DNA from: Pyrrhoderma lamaoense
Taxonomy: Eukaryota > Basidiomycota > Agaricomycetes > Hymenochaetales > Hymenochaetaceae
DNA: 64,000 nucleotides
Assembly (NCBI GenBank): GCA_002794735.1
Contig: NBAZ01000016.1
Location: 310,001 to 374,000 of the forward strand
Direction of reading: 5' to 3'
The translations under genes and the position numbers were made by a program. The notes below the pieces were generated by a model. The model saw only the letters and a list, made by a program, of their open reading frames with translations, was not told the origin of the DNA and did not search any database. Positions 1-12,018 of the stretch are shown in pieces (the stretch's first letter is position 1; each line of letters starts with the position of its first letter).

Positions 1-436
1 GAACGTGAACGTAGTAAGAAAGCAATGGAAGAACGGCTTAAGGGCCTTAAGCGCAGTACGTTCTTCATTCCCTGCTACATCGTCTGCCTTTGAGCAATCC
101 TCTCATGAAATTTCTTATCCGCCCATTCCCATCGATACAGAGCGTAAAGATATGCTTGATGATGCTAATGGTGAAGATGGCTTCGACGTCGCCGTTGAAG
201 AGGCTATCTCTGATCGCCCCTCAAAACGATCAAGGCGGGCCCAAACTCTCTCGAAAGGGTAGAGACGCAAAATTCGGATTTGGTGGGAATGGGAGACGAG
301 CGAAACAAAACACCCGGGAAAGCACGGAGAAATTTGACTTTGGTGGGTCGAAGAAAGGTGGTAGTGGCAAAGGTGGCAAAGGCCAAAAATCAAAACGACC
401 TGGGAAGAGTAAGCGTATGGCATCAAGAGGCGATAA
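1..436 (+). CDS. EBP2: rRNA-processing protein EBP2, C-terminal part (5' end outside window)
   Basis: EBP2 is a nucleolar protein needed for 27S pre-rRNA processing and 60S subunit assembly. Only its C-terminus lies here. Frame 1 (positions 1-55) gives a basic helix ending KAMEERLKGLKR. A GT-AG intron at 56-140 joins it to KRKDMLDDANGEDGFDVAVEEA. After a frame change near 235-245 the family signature DAKFGFGGNGRRAKQNTREST follows, then a Gly/Lys tail with RPGKSKRMASR. Two frame problems are visible. The GGGCCC run near 236-241 needs about one more G and one more C. The GG at 429-430 needs one more G to give the expected ending SRGR-stop at 434-436. As read, the last frame instead runs on to 647. 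These are the same kind of one-base deficits seen in other genes of this window. Family assignment is firm from the signature; whether the copy is intact depends on the sequence accuracy. Confidence 0.8.
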
Positions 437-1258
437 GCCATATCTTCCTTTATTATTCCATGTTTCTCATGTTTGTATTGTATGGTATAAATTATATTCA
501 TTCTGCACTCTGGTTCTGAGAATATCTCGTGTCAGGGATTATATATCCATTCACACATTATTGTCATGTTATAGCACATGCATGAACCCAAGTGGCAGTT
601 TTAACTATTGTCAATCCGATATAACTACTTCTTATTGTGTGTATTGAGATCAGCAGCTTCCATTAAGGTACAACGTTGACAATACGTAATTTTAAAACTG
701 GTGAGAATCTACAACAATGCTCTATTGTTCATGTGGGTCCCATATATGAATTCGAAAAAAGTAATCAACTAAAAAAAGAGATGCTGAACGTTATGACAAG
801 CAAAAGGGGAACGAGCTTGCGGAGAAGCAAGTCAAACAAAAAGAAGTAGAGGTAACAATAGTCCTCTTGAAATCGAAATTCTATGATGTAGGTAGAGTTG
901 ATAGAGATGGGATAACGCGCGGATAAGAGATTGAAGTTGAGTAGATTGATAATACACTTCTGCAGATGAATGGAACAGGGTCAAAAAAGAGATTTCAGAT
1001 ACATTCAGGGTGATAGTCGTAAAAAGGCGTCACTGGTTCGTCAAGAAGAAAAAGAAAAAGGTCTGGAAAAGGCAATGACAAGGGGGAAAGAAGTATACCT
1101 AATGGCATACTAATAGTTACGGGATAAACCAATAAGAGAATGTACTTTAGTACATTCATAATAATAAAGAAAAGTTCGTTGATCATGGAAGTTCCGCGGC
1201 GAACTGCATCTAGTTAAACAGTTGAAAGTAAATTGAGTGCGAATGTTGAATGACAAAG
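437..1258. other. Spacer between EBP2 and the CCCH gene
   Basis: No convincing complete gene. Around 775-851 on the + strand a short open stretch of charged residues (DAERYDKQKGNELAEKQ, then KQKEVE) ends at a GTAACA donor-like site, so it could be an isolated exon or a gene remnant. The rest looks like UTR and spacer for the two converging genes. Confidence 0.4.
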
Positions 1259-3234
1259 TTAGAGGCGTACAGCACTGGGCAACTCAACAGGCGGAAACAC
1301 AGGAGACGACGGTGATGATTTTGATTTGATAGACTTTTTCCAGTTAGCAGCCGATAAGTCAAACCCAAGTTTACTGTCTCCTGCATCGACACTTGGACAA
1401 TCATCCGATTTACTGTTTTGGCACGAAGTCTCCTTCTTGTCTTGAGAGTCGGAGATTATTATAGGAGGGATATTCTTCCGTTTTGCTGGTATACAATAAC
1501 GGTCATGCTTTGAAGAATTATTCTTGATAGGATCGCCTGTATCAGAGATGGTGTAAATGTACAAGTACATCAGTTTCGGATTATTGTGCGAAGAATGTAA
1601 TAATTCTTACAGTCATTGACAGAGATATGGAGACGAGTCTTGCCCTCACGCTGTTTCCTCCAATTGCCAACCTTATTTGAGTCTGTATCAACTAACATGA
1701 TGACTCAACTTAAAACCAATTAAACATACTATAGAAAGAACCTACACTTCTTGCTCATAATAACATTTCCGCTAACTATACGATAGTTCACAGGATAGAA
1801 GTTAGAGGGATCATAATCTTGTGAAGTCTCTTCGGATTGCAGATTTTTAATGGGAACCGTAATACGTTGCTTAGACAAGACTTTGGTATCCGAAGGACTT
1901 GTAACAGGCCTAGATGAAGAAAACAATGCTTGCTGAACTCACAGTTAGTATAAACTTGAAGTCATATCATTAAGCAACAACGTACAAATCACAGTTTACA
2001 CCTTTACGGCATTTACCGCTCTCAAAATATTTACAAGGCTTTGCTAAGGATCATATACTACGATTAGTTAAGATATAGTAATTATGTATTCTGAGTCTAC
2101 TTACAACGAAAAACAGTACTATTAGGAGTCTTAACCTCCTGGTATGAATCTAAGGACCGCCATTGACTATCAATCCCACTATCTGGTGGCATCCCAACCA
2201 AGTTGTGAGGGGTATCGTCATAATGTGGAACAGAGTTGTGATACAACAAGGGTTGCATCGGGGTGTATAATGAAGGTAGCATGGGTATGTTTGACGCAAG
2301 TAACATAGTATCAGAGAACAACGAGAGATCGCTCCCAACTGCACTAGCATAACAGTTATATGGGAATGTGGATGAAAGTGGGCTCCATATATTGATGTCT
2401 CCATCATCTATCGCGTCAGACTTGGATGGTGTGACAGGTATACTAGAATTGGTCGAAGTTGTAGAAGCCCCTGATAAGTCGCGAAGATTCTTCATTTTGG
2501 CAGGCTGTGTGTGGTTTCCACTTAGGGGGAGACAACCGTGGAAATCCGTTTGGATGCTGGGAGTTGTTTCACCTCCTGACAAAAATCCAAGAGAGGAATC
2601 TACCGAACCACTTGACGAAGGTGTTAGCGGAGGACTCAAATAAGATAGTACACCAACGGAGGGTGTGGAATGCATCTGTAGGGTAGTAGCGAATTGGTCT
2701 TCGTGGAGATACGAGCAACGTTCACCATATCTACATTTTCCAAGTAGATATTTTCGACAGGGTCGAGCTACGCAGTGTGGCATCATCAATACCGTATCAT
2801 AGTTGGGGATCAGTGAAGTGGCTTACTACGATACTTAGGATGTTGCTCAGGTTTAGCCTTCCACCCAACATAATCTCGGACATCCACGTCGTTCTATTTG
2901 AAGCCTCATCTACGTCTGACTCAGAACCAGGTGGTTTCTGGCATAAGACATGTTTGAAACGACACCAGTTACCATCCTTACAACATCCAAGAGCGAAAAA
3001 GCGACAAGGTTTGGTACGTAACGTATCCTTTGGGCCCTGAAAGGAGAGATACTGATTCTGTGGTAGTTTGACATGTAGATAATCGCAGGTATCTGCAGTG
3101 AAAGGACAGTCATTGGTTTGAAAATAGTGGCACGGTTTGGCTACCAAATATTCTGTTAGTTATCATAGGAATGTCAAGCGAAAGCGAAAATACATACTGT
3201 GACGCCTTCTGTTAACCTTCGCTTCGCTTTCCAT
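1259..3234 (-). CDS. Multi-CCCH zinc-finger protein, probable RNA-binding
   Basis: About seven exons can be traced: 3198-3234, 2835-3140, 2105-2767, 1986-2043, ~1932-1746, 1682-1611 and 1536-1259. The start is ATG at 3234 (MESEAKVNRRRH), spliced in phase to TKPCHYFQTNDC. Finger 1 is C-x7-C-x6-C-x3-H. Finger 2 (KPCRFFALGCCKDGNWCRFKH) and finger 3 (RPCRKYLLGKCRYGERCSYLH) are canonical C-x7-C-x5-C-x3-H. A fourth (KPCKYFESGKCRKGVNC) ends at an intron, and its last His depends on the acceptor chosen. A Ser/Thr/Pro-rich linker of about 170 residues lies between fingers 3 and 4, and the tail is Ser/Lys-rich. CCCH proteins of this type usually bind mRNA and act in decay, export or processing. I cannot place it in a named orthologue group. 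No enzymatic or RRM domain is seen. Confidence 0.7.
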
Positions 3235-4346
3235 GATATATTTCTATATGAGATGTGATAATAACAAAAGAGTGAGGAGAAAGATGGTGGTGGTTAAGAA
3301 GAGAGCCTCACTGGAATGGGTACGTTGAAATAGCCTGCTTTGGGCAATTAACCTTTTTTTGGCGTTGTTTAATGGCTAAAGAAATAATCTGAGCCACCAC
3401 CTTGTCAAAGACTGGATATCAGTCCGTCTGAGCCTGACAGCCGTTTACTCCGACACAAAGGCAAGAATTCTGAAACTTATTGAGAGGAGAAGCAAGCTGT
3501 GAGTCCTTTAGCAATTATACTAGTAACGATATTTAATATCGTAGAATGTAAGCACTATCCACCTTTTGTTCAGGTAATTCACCCCAAGCAGGTACCTGGG
3601 AAGAAGAGGATGTGAATAATAACAGAACGGAGCAGAATCATAAAGGAGTTGGTAGAAACCACCGGGATCTCCATTCTTATTAGGCGAATAATACACAATG
3701 ATATATCTTATTTCTTCTACACCCCATGACTTTCATCTTATCCATTCATGTCCGTGAACATATCTTCCGTTCAACTTGATCCTCGGTTAACTACAAATGA
3801 CACCGTGTGGTTCTTTGAGTCTAATCCCCATTGCACCCTTCTCTATTATTTCCATATTCTGAAGATAGCCATATGCGAAAATTACTCAAATGTATCAATA
3901 TGATATATAGACGATGAGGGAAAAAGCTCCCGGGCGTACTCAAAATCCTAACGAAGGACGACAACGTGGCATTTTTTTGTCTCAGAATTGTTCCAAGGCG
4001 AAAGCCTAGGCAGGTTGGAAAAGATCCGGTAGAGGGAATATGAAGCACCATTTTAACTGAGACAATAAGGTCGCGACAGGTTCTTCGTGTGTGATTAGGA
4101 AATTGCTGCTAATTGTTTGTCTTAGACGTCAGAGCTAATTATAAGAGCCATCTTAGATTTAGAACTGTTATCCGTGACTAAGCGGGTATGTGACAAGTTC
4201 TCACAGTAATAAAACATCCTGAAGAATTCATGCAACCTTACATAAGGGCGTTGAAAGCGAAAATAGATATTTTCTCTCAGAGTCATGTGATATATATCTG
4301 TCCAGATGTCACTCTAAGTGACTCTTGCATGTTTATCAAACAACTG
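3235..4346. other. Non-coding spacer up to the edge of the left inverted-repeat arm
   Basis: About 1.1 kb upstream of the CCCH gene and downstream of kinase A. It contains only short shadow ORFs with no recognisable protein. Similarity between the two inverted-repeat arms stops at about 4347, so this stretch is outside the duplication. Confidence 0.4.
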
Positions 4347-4361
4347 TTACAACATATAAGA

Positions 4362-6208
4362 CTACGATACAGGGCGCCCTGAGACTCTACTAGACGTGGA
4401 GTTGTTACTTGTAAGGCTCCCTCTACGTTTACCAGCATCCAATGGTGTCCTTTTAGCTACATCTACATGCCCTTTCTTGGGTGTATCCAAAAAAGGTGGA
4501 CTACGTTTTGTTGTAACGCTGTGTGCTGTTCCTGGTCTACTAGTAGTTTGAGAGGTACCACTAGCTCTATGATTATCAATCACCGAACGAGGTTTATGAT
4601 CGGTCAAATCCATTGACTTGGATCTCCAAGTTGCTAGAGGTTGTGAACCAGGAGTTTTGGTGATGCGCTGGAAAGAAGACGCAGACTTAGGGAGCTCCTT
4701 TTTAGGCATTTTGAGTTTCTCGGTACTACTTTGAAGCCACTATATACGATTAGTTGATTAGTAATTAAGATATCTAGCTTTATTAGCAAGTGTAAACTCA
4801 CTGTATGTGTAATAGCATCCTCCAATGACATTCTATGAGCGGGATTCAATTTTAACGCACCCTTCAGCCATGCCTTACCTGTATGATAAATTAACAAAGC
4901 TTAAAATGGTAAGAATGGTGATAAAACCTTTTTTTTCGAGATTATCCAGAGAATCAATTCTTTGAGTGAGGTTGTCTTCCATCATCTCATCGTACTGAGC
5001 TTTAACTATGCGATATTCGCCATCGAAATATCTGATTTCTCTATACAACTTATTGCGATATAGACCTTTGAGTATGCTTATCCTGGTTAAAAGAAGTTAC
5101 AGCTCAGAAATTATAATGAACGTCGGGAATAGGTATAATAAAACTAACCCAAGCGAAAAGACGACAGTTTTTTCATCTCCATATGATAGGGGCATGGCTG
5201 AAAGCCTCTTTTTCTCCTGGTCATCCTTTGAAAGCCGCATCAAAAGGCTTCGTATGATTTCAGGTGCTAAGAATTGGAATGAACCGCCCAAAAACTGATT
5301 ATTGGTGACCTTATTGAATATGCTTTAATTGGATGAGTATCCTAATCAAATTCAAAATAAGTTTATCACTCACGATCCAAAGTCGCCGAGTTTAACATTT
5401 CCCATTTTGTCGACAAAAATGTTTTCTGGCCTGCGTTATTAAACAGATAAGTCAGACTGAAAGTTTGTGTCAGTAATTGTAGTGCATCGTACTTCACATC
5501 TGCATGGAGGCAACCAGATTTAGACATTTCCAAAAGACCGTATAATATATTTCTATTGATAAACGTATAAGTAGGATTTCTTGATACTCTCCCTATATAG
5601 TGACACATACATAGCAACCCGCACACAGCTTTCTTCATTCAAGCGTGAAATACTCATAATATCGTGTAGATTACCTTGGTCCATGTACTCGCAAACGATA
5701 TAGTGATACATTTGTTTTTTTGTTTCACCAGTTCTTGTTCTAAGTTTTTTTTCATCCATAAAGCTTCCATATATGCGCACCTATAAATGAAAATGAGCTA
5801 TAATAGATTTTATTAATGAGTATAACTTAAATTGTTAGCTTACAATTGCGGAATTCACGGAAAGCGCTTTAGCTAGTTCTTCGTTGGTTATTTGAGCGCG
5901 CATCTTACTATACTTGACCTTGTCACTTTCATCAGGTATGACCATCTCCTTGAGAATGACAGTTCTGTTGCCAATATCTTTCCATTTTGGATTCGAATAG
6001 GCCTTTCTGATAGACAGGCTCTCTATACATTAAACGAAATAGACAAAGTTATTATTACCTTATTTTAAGCAATACTGAAAGGTATAGTACTAACGTAGAC
6101 CTTGGCGTATGTTCCATGGCCGAATGGCTCGCCTTCAACTTCGAAATCAGCGATTATTCGAGTAAATATAGGTGGACTTATATATCTTTGATTAAATGGG
6201 GAAGCCAT
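4362..6208 (-). CDS. Protein-kinase-like gene A (left arm), probably disabled
   Basis: It starts at ATG 6208 (MASPFNQRYI). Domains in order are the Gly loop (GHGTYAKVY, next to the first intron), VILK, a HADVK catalytic loop continuing PENIFVDKMGNVKLGDFGS, LAPE, KTVVFSLG, the GKAWLKGAL...NPAHRMS C-lobe helix, then a 115-residue basic Ser/Thr tail ending in RPVS. Odd points are as follows. The catalytic loop has HAD rather than HRD. The usual Asp of the D-[VI]-W-S-L-G motif is Val. Against the right-arm copy one base is missing near 6000-6005 (GAAAGG versus GAAACGG), which shifts the frame before VILK. At the activation-loop splice junction (near 5290) the T run is one base too short to stay in frame. 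It may be a pseudogene or may reflect sequence errors. It lies 3' of kinase B on the same strand. Confidence 0.6.
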
Positions 6209-7951
6209 ATAGTTGAAATTGGGAATGAGGATAAGAATTTTCTACTGAATGATTTTATATACCGTATTTTCGTCCTTGTCCTTTTTAGTGCAATATACGA
6301 TTCCAAGGTGATGGCAAACTAGAAATCTGAGCTAGAATAAAGTAATCTGCCGTTTTTTACATGCAGCGCAAACCGTTAAAGCAGATGAGAAATTCGAATG
6401 TTCTGCCGGCTTTGATGTCAAAGTAGTTTTGAGCAGAGTGAAAAAAATCCGCGATACCAGCTAGCTAAAAGTAAGTAGATTCGAGAAGTGATCTAAGGAT
6501 GTCCACTATAAAATTCGATAGCTTCTACGAAACATATTCTTCGACTAAACAGTTGACGCACTCTGAATATACGGTTTCCGGAATGAATTTGGTTTAGAAG
6601 ATAAAATATTGTGCCGAATTAGTAATTCATATCTTTACGTACAATTTGCGTGTACATTAAACCTTAATATGGAATCCCGAAAATCTTAGGTAACGTTTCT
6701 TCACCAAATTTGAACACTCTTCCGTTTCTTCTTTGCTTCTAATGGCGTTTATGGTAAGGAGGTCGAGAGCCACATAGTTACACTTCCATTGAAAATTATC
6801 TTTCAGTCGGCATCCGCTTGATCTCAGCTCCGGGTCTCTGAATCCAACTCCGGACAAGATCTCCCATTAATCCTTTGGCATTCAGGTTCAAAAATCTGCT
6901 ATTTTTGTATCAGGCATGACTTTGTAATTTTCGTTAATTTTCTGAAGTATACCTTAATATATCAGGATTCAAAAAAACTCGATACATGCTAAGCACCTGT
7001 TTGCTAAACTCGCAAATTTGGTATACTACTTTCTCGGAGAAGCGTGCAAATAATGTTAAGTGTGTGACCTTATTGTAATCATTGCAGATTAATCATCAGT
7101 ATAAGACATTCTCTCTCTGTAACTGCATAGATAGATGATACAGCTCCGGAATGGGACCTATTTCATAATAGCTAGTGTGTAAAAGTCTCTGCGTTGTGGA
7201 GTACTTCATACAGTAAGTCATTTTGAAAAATCAGGATCAAACAGAATTGGTTTGCAGTCAAGTTTTTAGTGAGAAAAACCCATTGCCAAACTAATTTGCA
7301 AGTCCAGCGGCCAGGACATCCAAGAAGAGATTTTGATAGCCTCACAAATCGATGTGAATGCGTGTGGAATTACTGTGCTCCCTAAGAGCCAATAAACGCA
7401 CATATACTATAAGTACAGGTAAGGTAATAAGAAGTTAATCTTTCTCCGGTTCAAATGAGATCTCGTGTTTGCATGTTTCAGTTATGCAATTCAGATCTTT
7501 AGATGATATCTTCGACGCTCAAGACCCTTTCTTATAAAGAAGAGGGAGCAACTACAAGCTCTAATTTTCGTATAGAGAAGCTCTGTACAAGTAACATAGT
7601 ATGAGAGTCGTTTTGGCTCAAAGACGAGATATCGAACTTGAAGAACGATATATCGACAGAACACCATGTCCGTGTTTTCTATACGAATATCTCAAGTAGT
7701 ATTGTCTCATGCATTATGCGATTTAAATACTAACAGCTAGAAGTATCTCTTAACACAGTGATCTGAGTGAATCTACGTTTATTTTCTGCTCAAAGTTTCC
7801 TTAGACTTTACAAAACTCGGAACTACATTTATTGATACAAGGGTTGCATTTGTCCATCTGTTAAGAATGCATACTTCATTTAACTGTGAAAGTGTATACG
7901 TGCACTTCTAGATGTACTTTCTCCCCTTTTGGCCACTAATAATGAACAGTC
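6209..7951. other. Intergenic stretch inside the duplication with a conserved short ORF
   Basis: This lies between kinases A and B. On the minus strand, 6657-6857 is open and its right-arm counterpart (51030-51275) is also open. Both read SGVGFRDPELRSS, CRLKDNFQWK and SKEETEECSNLVKKRYLRF with only a few substitutions. The product is not recognised. It may be an exon of an extra gene or an old gene fragment carried with the duplication. Confidence 0.35.
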
Positions 7952-10040
7952 TTACCTTCTCACCACCTTATCTACTGTTTTATGTTGGGACTCTCGAGTC
8001 TTCGTAGTACCAGTAGCATTTACTTGATTACGAGCACTGTGATCACGAAGAGTTTTTATTCTTGATTGATGCTGACCGCTGTTACTTTTCCTGCTTCTGG
8101 TCTTACCGTTACTAGACGGTAAGACACTAGTCGTATATGTACCGGTGTGTACCGGAACATTGGTGGGTAATGGGGCGTCAACACCAGAGATTAGCCTTTT
8201 CACCACTTTTTCTATCCCTTTCTGAGGATTTCCTGTCTGATTAGGGCTCAGATCTTTGGGTGGAATTGGATTAGGGACTATTCTCGTAGGGCTTTGAGTG
8301 CGCACATCGGGAAGCTGTTTCCCTTGGATCCACTATATATATATGGTTTGTGAATTCACGCCATAAAATCATGAAGCATGAATTAGTTTCTAATGTTGAC
8401 TGAGAAGGTAGGAGTATTGGAGTAACTCACTGGGTGATTGTGTGCAGCTTCCATAGTGAATCTACGACTTTTGTCAAGCTTCAACATACCTTTCAGCCAG
8501 TCTTTTCCTGAATATGAAAGGTTGATTTAGTGGATCACTTCATAAAGACTGAGAAAAGCAGGAACAGGTTGAAGTTGGAGTGAAAAAGCAGAAAAGGGAT
8601 TGCATATTGGAAAAGAGGACAAACCTTCTGGAGACATTCGCAATCCATCTATTTTTTCCTCCCAATTCTTAGAGTAGATACATTTTAGTAAATCCTGAAG
8701 AGTGCTCGTCTTGAGTTTGTGATGGTAAAAAGTTTTCTTCTTACGTATAATATCAAATGCAGACAATCTAGCAAGGAAAAGATATATGAAGAATATAGAA
8801 GAGGAAATAGCCATTAGTTGTCAGGTTCTCATGCTTTAGAAGTATAGAAGGAGTTACAGATACTTATGGAGTTATGCGAACGTATCGATATGATAATTAC
8901 TCACCCGAGAGACCATACATCAGCACTCTTGGCTCCAAAAGACATATATTGAACGTGGTCTTGACTCTCTTGATTTGGGTGTGTAAGAGCACCACGTGTG
9001 CTCAGATATTTTTGTATTTGTTCTGGGGCCAAATAGCAAATTGTCCCCCTTAAGAATTTGGGTTCCTTGTCTTTGGACGTGATACGATGGGCGCTAACAA
9101 GTATTAGTCAACTAGATAGTAATAAGTAGAAAGGAGAGTTACAACCAAGTCTATACTTACAATCCATAGTCGATAACTTTAGTGCTTGGATAACCTCTTC
9201 TGATAAGCATGAGATTCTCTGGTCTTTAAACAATAAGTAGGTAGTTCAATTTACATGTTAAACATGCATGTGATAGTAAAGATATAGATAATGCATACTA
9301 ATCTCACTTACTTTATATCCAAATGAATTATATTTGTGTTGTGCAGCTCTAGAAGAGCCCCTGTAGCGTCTCTTTTTTACGAGATATGCCACTGTCAGAA
9401 TAAAACCATGGTTTACTGATGAGGACGATATTATTACAGTACCTCATAGCTATCCTAAGCCTATTCTCATCAAACTCGTCATCTTCTATACCTTTGTCAT
9501 ATAGATCGCCTCCGTCCATATACTCCATCACAAGAGCGATATACTCTCCCGATTTGAAGGTACCGTATAAGCGCAACTACACACACGGAGAAAAACAAAA
9601 AGTCAGATGAGTAAGTATAGATTGGTGGGTAGAGGAACGTGTGTATTGGACTCAAAAAATCCATATATTCACTAAATAATCAGAGATTACTCACAAGGCC
9701 GTGGTGCTCGGAAGGTACTTTATGATGTTAGCCTCCGTCTCTGCAGGAAATTTGCCACCTCCAACTGGATGCATCATCTTGATGACGATATACTTATCCC
9801 CGATTTCCGGCCATTTTGTGTTTTGTGGGTCTACTAGTTTGCCGAGCTTCAAGGCCATATACCGAGTGCATTTGAGAAAGTAGGAGAAGGGTGTGAGGAT
9901 GGCCGAGATGGAAGTGCGGAGGCTTGATTACTTACATGGATGTACGCATGCGAACCCCTGGCAAGAGGTTCGTTATATATGTAGAAGTCTCCAAGACGCT
10001 TTTTATAATTGGTCCTTCTTGAATGAGTGCTCGAGCTCAT
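7952..10040 (-). CDS. Protein-kinase-like gene B (left arm), frameshifted as read
   Basis: It starts at ATG 10040 (MSSSTHSRRTNYKKRLGD). Kinase landmarks in order are the Gly loop LARGSHAYIH, YIVIKMM (VIK lysine), LRLYGTF...LVMEYMDGGDLYD, HLDIKPENLMLIRRGYPS, KVIDYGL (DYG in place of DFG), LAPEQ, KSADVWSLG, GKDWLKGML...SRRFTMEAAHNHP, then W at the start of a tail of about 125 residues (WIQGKQLPDVRTQSPTR...) rich in Ser, Thr and Lys. As read, one base is missing near 9690 (CCGAGCACC against CCGAGGAACC in the right arm) and one A near 9375 (six against seven). Both shift the frame. This arm keeps all C-lobe exons, which the right arm lacks. Confidence 0.6.
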
Positions 10041-10421
10041 TAGTTTTATACAAATAGTCGTATCAGTCAAATCAAAATAGGTGTGGAGCAGTCCGAGCCC
10101 TCCCTTAAGTACAAGCTCTAGCCATATAAACGTTTCATACCAGTGACTACCCATGGTTGTTTCAAGTATCATTGCAAACTATACGTGAAGTGAAATAGAA
10201 TCGAAAGGTATTGAGCAAAGCTCATTATGTATATTATCTGGATATTTGAGCCTTATGCACGAAAGAAAGATGATTTCAAGAGAAATATCACTTACACATG
10301 TATCATATAATGGTCTAGTCTTCCTGTTTCTAGAGACTAGAACACCGAACATTTCTCGTCTTGGATACCGTATATAGCACACTACATGTTATCCAAGCTC
10401 ACCCCTTTGAGACACACACAT

Positions 10422-10719
10422 ATGGCCCAGCCTCAAACGGAGCCGAATTAGAGGGGATATGAGAGATAAGGGTTTCAACAGCTCATAGATGATATATTAC
10501 AGGTATGCCGCGCAAACCAAGCTTTCGGTGTGCCCGGCGTACAAATCGCGACTGTTTTAGAACTACGTCGATAGATAGCAAACCTTACTCAGCTTTAAAC
10601 GAAGTTGATACAGTTCAGAAGCTGATAATACTTGGTAAAACCGATTGGGAGCATCAATTATCTCTATTTCCAATAAATCACATACTGTAAGTGAAGAATA
10701 TAAAGTAGAGAAAGAGTAA
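10422..10719 (+). pseudogene. Broken left-arm copy of a small unknown gene
   Basis: This is the counterpart of the intact-looking small gene at 48158-48456. Its ATG is at 10422 (MAQPQTEP), but the intron donor GT of the right-arm copy is AT here (CCGAATTAG versus CCGAGTTAG). Small indels around 10608-10640 also break the frame after NEVDT. Upstream of and divergent from kinase B. Function unknown. Confidence 0.5.
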
Positions 10720-10845
10720 AGACCTATCACAGACGAATCCCAGAGAACAGCTTATCTCTTGCATCACTTTTTTTAATGGTCAGACAAGAGTCTTGACTAT
10801 CTACAGCAAGCGGTTTTTGCTTGACTAAACTAAGTTAAACTTAAT

Positions 10846-11055
10846 GGAAAACCATAATATCGTAGAGATTCAGTCCATAAATCGATTATACATGTATTAT
10901 TTATATCAATATATGATGTAGACGGAATCTTCTAGACAAAAAGTACTCGTGAGAAGTATACTCTATATATGGCATCTCTGTTATAATTAGACGCTAATAT
11001 AAGGTACACAGTGTCATCTACGCATTGCACTTTGTCTTGAGTTGTTCACTCCGGC
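10846..11055. other. Upstream region of the TRIR-like gene
   Basis: AT-rich spacer between the inverted-repeat edge and the ATG at 11056. It probably holds the promoter of the TRIR-like gene, but no specific element can be named. Confidence 0.3.
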
Positions 11056-12018
11056 ATGGAACCCAATCTACCATCCACTCTTCTGCTTCCTCGTATTCTA
11101 TAAACTCTCGTGACTCAACACCAGTACCTCGCTCGACGGCTTCTCCCTCGCCTGCTGGTATCTCAACTCCATCAAGCATCAAGTCATCCTCCAGCTCGTC
11201 ACAAAAGCAGAAGCCAGTCAACGTTTTCTCGGATGATGGGTCCTTCTTAGAACGTTTCCAGCGTATAAAAAAGGTGGAGTATCATCGTTTGCTTTCATTT
11301 CTACTTCTCACACGCTTCTTCCGTCCACTTTTACCTCTCGTTCTCGTTCTTAACAATCACACATACATATTATCACTCCTTCGTTTTTTTCTTCTAATTA
11401 TCAGGATAGATGTAGTTGTAGGTTGAATTTCGAGATTAACAGTAATGCTGACCGTTAAGTTTCTTTTAATGTAATTTTATACAGGAAGAAGATGAAAGGA
11501 AGCAACAAGAAGAGAAGATGGCACTGTACGTTATTCCAAGATATGACTTCAAATTCTCCTCTTTTTTGTTATCCACAAATGAGAGTATTCTGATTCCTCT
11601 CCTCCTTCAGTAAACGAGAGTTTGAATTACGTTTTGTAAGTGAATCACTTTACCCCTTCTTGGTTTCTATCTCTTAGACTGAATCTTTCTTGTTATTGTG
11701 GCGAATGTATACTTTCGGATGAAACAGAAGAGGCGAGGGAAACGACGAGCGCCTTCACCTGAACCTCCTAAATCTACTGAAACTACAGATGAAGTTTCTC
11801 CTATCAAGAAACCCAGGGTAGAGGACCAAGAGAAGAAACCTCTTAGTACGCTCCATCTTATCTCTCGGTAGTCAAGCCGTTTTAAGACTAATATAATATC
11901 CATAACTTCTCTTTCTCTTGGTCTATTAAAATTCTTCTATGCAGCCGCTTATGAGAAGGAAATGCAAAGCTACACAGGTAGTTTAAAGGATACCGGAACG
12001 GGAATCCGCCCCTGGTGA
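11056..12018 (+). CDS. TRIR / C19orf43-like small nuclear protein
   Basis: Five exons can be joined: 11056-11273, 11486-11525, 11611-11635, 11728-11845 and 11945-12018. The N-terminus is Ser-rich. The core PVNVFSDDGSFLERFQRIKK, a charged helix (EEDERKQQEEKMALKREFE), the basic KKRGKRR stretch, IKKPRVED and the end TGSLKDTGTGIRPW match the architecture of human TRIR (telomerase RNA component interacting RNase, C19orf43), which has VNLFANDGSFLELFKR, a KRRGG segment and a C-terminal TRPLVK. The start ATG at 11056 (MEP) is in frame only if the CCC at 11062-11064 is one C short. Otherwise the first exon has no in-frame ATG. The match rests on short conserved blocks recalled from the human protein. 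RNase activity in fungi is not established. Confidence 0.55.

Larger units (their letters stand above)
4347..10845. repeat. Left arm of a large inverted duplication (partner 48040-53595)
   Basis: The minus strand of this 6.5-kb block matches the plus strand of 48040-53595 almost throughout: kinase B, a 1-kb intergenic stretch, then kinase A. One edge lies where the two copies diverge just after the shared stop-codon region of kinase A (tcttatatgtt). The other lies just beyond the small divergent gene (gtttagtcaa...aaaaaccg). The left arm is about 0.95 kb longer, mainly because the right arm lacks the kinase B C-lobe exons (about 0.4 kb) and part of the intergenic stretch (about 0.5 kb). The kinase A tail of 115 residues differs by only two residues between arms, and the kinase B tail by roughly ten in 117. 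Confidence 0.9.
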
